Below are positions 14,520 through 16,447 of a DNA stretch of 16,447 bases, one piece after another. A program made the translations under genes and the position numbers. The stretch spans positions 1,159-17,605 of the forward strand of contig DJUJ01000115.1 in the NCBI GenBank assembly GCA_002438345.1. The letters are read 5' to 3'. Source of the DNA: Paenibacillus sp. UBA6285. Its GTDB lineage: Bacteria; Bacillota; Bacilli; Paenibacillales; Paenibacillaceae. Position 1 is the first letter of the stretch, and each line of letters begins with the position of its first letter. The notes under the pieces are model-generated. The model was not told the origin of the DNA and made no database searches. It was given only the letters and a program-made list of their open reading frames with translations.

Positions 14520-15653
14520 TTAGCTCATCGTGAACGTCTGCTCCATCGCTTGCTCTACCGTATAATATTTCTCACCAAGCGCTTCAGCAACTGCTTGGCA
14601 GGTGATCTTACCATTGGCTACATTCACACCGCTTCTTAGGCCGGCATTATCCTGAATCGCCTTGATCACGCCTTTATTGGCAATTTGCAGGGCGTATGGA
14701 ACGGTGACATTGGTTAAAGCAATCGTCGAAGTTTTGGCAACAGCACCCGGCATATTAGCAACAGAATAATGCAGTACGCCATGCTTGATAAACACAGGAT
14801 TATCATGTGTTGTCACTCTGTCGATCGTCTCTACGATACCACCTTGGTCAATCGCCACATCGACAATCACCGATCCCGGTTTCATGGTCTTGACCATTTC
14901 TTCCGTAACCAGCTTCGGTGCTTTCGCACCCGGAATCAACACCGCACCTACCAACAGATCTGCCTCAGCTACCACTTTGGCAATATTGTAAGGGTTAGAG
15001 ATCAGCGTATTGACCTGTGCCCCAAAAATATCATCTAATTGACGTAATCTTTCCGCACTAAGGTCAACAATCGTAACATCTGCGCCCAAGCCGATGGCCA
15101 TTTTAGCTGCATTGGTACCTACTACTCCACCGCCGATAATGCTAACTTTCCCACGGCTAACTCCGGGAACACCGGAGAGAAGAATCCCTTGTCCGCCATA
15201 GTTTTTTTGCAAGAACTGAGCGCCAAGCTGAACAGACATCCGGCCTGCAACTTCACTCATCGGTGTTAATAGTGGCAAGGTACGTTCATGAACAACCGTC
15301 TCATATCCGATGGCAAAGACACCATTGTCTTTAAGCGCAGCGGCCAGAGAAGGTTCAGGTGCAAGATGCAGATAAGTGAACAAGATAAGGCCTGGACGGA
15401 AATAGGGGTACTCGCTTTCCAGCGGTTCTTTCACTTTCATCACCATTTCGGCAGAGCTCCAGACCGTGGCTGCATCCTGAATCAGTTCTGCTCCGGCAGA
15501 AGCATACTCTTCGTTCGGAAATCCACTTCCCACACCAGCCCCAGCTTCCACCAACACTTGATGTCCTTCTTTAATAAGGCTAACTACACCCGCAGGTGTT
15601 ATGGCTACACGATTCTCATTATTTTTAATTTCTTTAGGCACTCCGATAATCAT
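14520..15653 (-). CDS. ald: Alanine dehydrogenase
   Basis: NAD-dependent L-alanine dehydrogenase (alanine + NAD+ + water to pyruvate + NH4+ + NADH), 377 residues, cytoplasmic and hexameric in the family. It feeds alanine carbon into central metabolism and is needed for efficient sporulation in B. subtilis. Counting from the second Met, the active-site residues fall at the known numbers: Lys75 (VMKVKEP) and His96 (FTYLHLAPE). The catalytic aspartate is in VDVAIDQGG (about 270), and the Rossmann motif is [12 protein letters not shown]. Hence the start is the ATG at 15651-15653, behind GGGAGAG; the adjacent upstream ATG adds one Met. A long hairpin follows the gene, and inverted repeats precede it. 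The AdeR-like gene downstream is its likely activator. Confidence 0.98.
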   Translation of the reverse strand: MIIGVPKEIKNNENRVAITPAGVVSLIKEGHQVLVEAGAGVGSGFPNEEYASAGAELIQDAATVWSSAEMVMKVKEPLESEYPYFRPGLILFTYLHLAPEPSLAAALKDNGVFAIGYETVVHERTLPLLTPMSEVAGRMSVQLGAQFLQKNYGGQGILLSGVPGVSRGKVSIIGGGVVGTNAAKMAIGLGADVTIVDLSAERLRQLDDIFGAQVNTLISNPYNIAKVVAEADLLVGAVLIPGAKAPKLVTEEMVKTMKPGSVIVDVAIDQGGIVETIDRVTTHDNPVFIKHGVLHYSVANMPGAVAKTSTIALTNVTVPYALQIANKGVIKAIQDNAGLRSGVNVANGKITCQAVAEALGEKYYTVEQAMEQTFTMS

Positions 15654-15754
15654 CATTCATCTCTCCCGTCTAATGTAGATCCCTTATGTAAAGAATGATA
15701 ACATACGTTTAGTATTCCCAATTTGGTAAAAAATTAAAATATTATCTATCATCA

Positions 15755-15770
15755 TTGTGTTTTTACACAA
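15755..15770. promoter_or_regulatory. Inverted repeat upstream of ald (TTGTGT-TTTT-ACACAA)
   Basis: A perfect 6-bp inverted repeat with a 4-base centre, about 100 bases before the ald start. It could be an operator for the AdeR-like activator. A GATAAT-like -10 lies nearby on the minus strand, but no convincing -35. No published AdeR site was matched. Confidence 0.4.
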
Positions 15771-15798
15771 AGGATTCGACTTAAACTGCCCAGTTACT

Positions 15799-15819
15799 TT
15801 GGGTTCATTTGGTACCCAA
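15799..15819. promoter_or_regulatory. Second inverted repeat upstream of ald (TTGGGT-N9-ACCCAA)
   Basis: A perfect 6-bp inverted repeat with a 9-base centre, about 150 bases before the ald start and 28 bases from the other repeat. The arm spacing suits a dimeric regulator on one face of the helix. Function is inferred from position only. Apart from these two sites and the terminator at 15843, positions 15654-15935 hold nothing recognisable. Confidence 0.35.
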
Positions 15820-15842
15820 CACAACCCTCTTCATTATCTCAT

Positions 15843-15872
15843 AAAAAAAGATACCGCTTAGATTGTCTTTTT
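15843..15872 (-). terminator. Terminator of the M20 amidohydrolase remnant
   Basis: AAAAAGATA (15845-15853) pairs with TGTCTTTTT (15864-15872) around a 10-base loop. On the minus strand the stem is followed by a run of seven T. It lies about 65 bases after the stop of the remnant, so the gene kept its original 3' end. Confidence 0.7.
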
Positions 15873-15935
15873 GACGATTTCGTATGAAATCAAAGCACTA
15901 CTGCTATAGTGGAATGTTACATTTAGTGACGCGCA

Positions 15936-16276
15936 TTATTTTGAAAGCAATAACATCACCGTTTCTAGGATTACATTTACCCCTTTTTCACAGTCTTCAT
16001 AGGAGGTAAACTCCTCTTCACAATGACTTTTACCCTTCACACTAGGTACAAACACCATCGCAGATGGCGGAAAGCTTGCTACGAACTGAGCATCATGCCC
16101 TGCGCCACTTGCGATCTTCCGATTAGAATAACCCAAGACTAGTGTCGCTTGCTCCACTAAATCACACACGCCCCGATCAAACTCACGCCATTTTTATCTG
16201 TACGCCCAAAATTCGCAAATGCCTCAATCGTATTCTTTAATCTCTCACCGTTCACGAATATTTTTTGCAGCTGCAT
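15936..16276 (-). pseudogene. M20-family amidohydrolase (AllC / N-carbamoyl amino acid hydrolase type), internally deleted
   Basis: The C-terminal piece (15936-16169) reads GYSNRKIASGAGHDAQFVAS and FVPSVKGKSHCEEEFTSYED, the hallmark end of Zn-dependent allantoate amidohydrolases, beta-ureidopropionases and N-carbamoyl-L-amino-acid hydrolases. Just upstream in another frame lies the family's N-terminus: ATG at 16276 behind GGAAGGA gives MQLQKIFVNGERLKNTIEAF, then ANFGRTDKNGVSLIGACVI and a stop. About 35 codons of the start are thus joined to about 75 codons of the end, out of frame. Full-length relatives have about 410 residues, so some 900 bases with most metal ligands are missing. It is a dead gene with its ribosome binding site and terminator intact. 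The substrate cannot be told. Confidence 0.85.
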
Positions 16277-16447
16277 CGTAAGTCCTTCCGCTTCGAGCGT
16301 TCATGATTTTATGGCTTTCTATATATGTTATACCAATCCATATTATTTTCATTTTACATACTGTAATAATTATTATTCGCGTGATGTTACGACGAAGTTG
16401 AGGCAGCAATAAGTAAACTAAAGTAGTATATACAATCTTTTAATACC
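16277..16447. other. Right-hand end, no gene recognised
   Basis: AT-rich sequence upstream of the amidohydrolase remnant, presumably its former promoter region. Several TATAAT-like strings occur, but no clear -35/-10 pair, hairpin or open frame with a ribosome binding site was seen. Confidence 0.5.

Overview
The window looks like chromosome from an endospore-forming, low-to-medium-GC Firmicute, most likely Paenibacillus or a close relative. The main clues are a CtsR-controlled heat-shock cluster, a spore-coat type transglutaminase, an alanine dehydrogenase of Bacillus type, strong AGGAGG ribosome binding sites, several GTG starts, and many short structured intergenic repeats. The genus is inferred from gene content and style; no database search was possible.

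Layout. Positions 1-3820 hold a leftward stress cluster: hsp20, then a DnaJ/CbpA-like co-chaperone, then a 51-bp tandem repeat that may encode a 133-residue repeat protein, then clpB, which runs off the left edge. Two good CtsR operators lie upstream of hsp20. Positions 3999-8659 hold a rightward two-gene unit, a SWIM zinc-finger protein and a SNF2-family helicase, which overlap by 4 bases. Positions 8660-9244 are a long leader in front of hflX. It contains a promoter, a 12-codon leader peptide with an Arg-Val-Arg motif behind a perfect ribosome binding site, mutually exclusive hairpins, an intrinsic terminator just before hflX, and two copies of a palindromic repeat. Positions 9245-10510 are hflX, which ends at a terminator shared with a converging membrane-anchored protein of unknown function.

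Positions 11397-13472 hold leftward genes for a Tgl-type transglutaminase and a PucR/AdeR-type regulator. Positions 13553-14500 are a repeat-rich patch with a truncated IS3-type orfA and two unrelated families of short repeats. Positions 14520-15653 are ald (alanine dehydrogenase), the probable target of the AdeR-like regulator. Positions 15936-16276 are the remains of an M20-family amidohydrolase with its middle deleted. The last 170 bases hold no recognisable gene.

The most interesting object is the hflX leader. Its parts fit antibiotic-responsive transcription attenuation: a +X+ macrolide-arrest type leader peptide, overlapping alternative stems, and a leader segment complementary to the 5' arm of the terminator. 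HflX is a ribosome-splitting GTPase that helps rescue stalled ribosomes, so induction by ribosome stalling makes biological sense. The structures were found by eye and have not been folded computationally.
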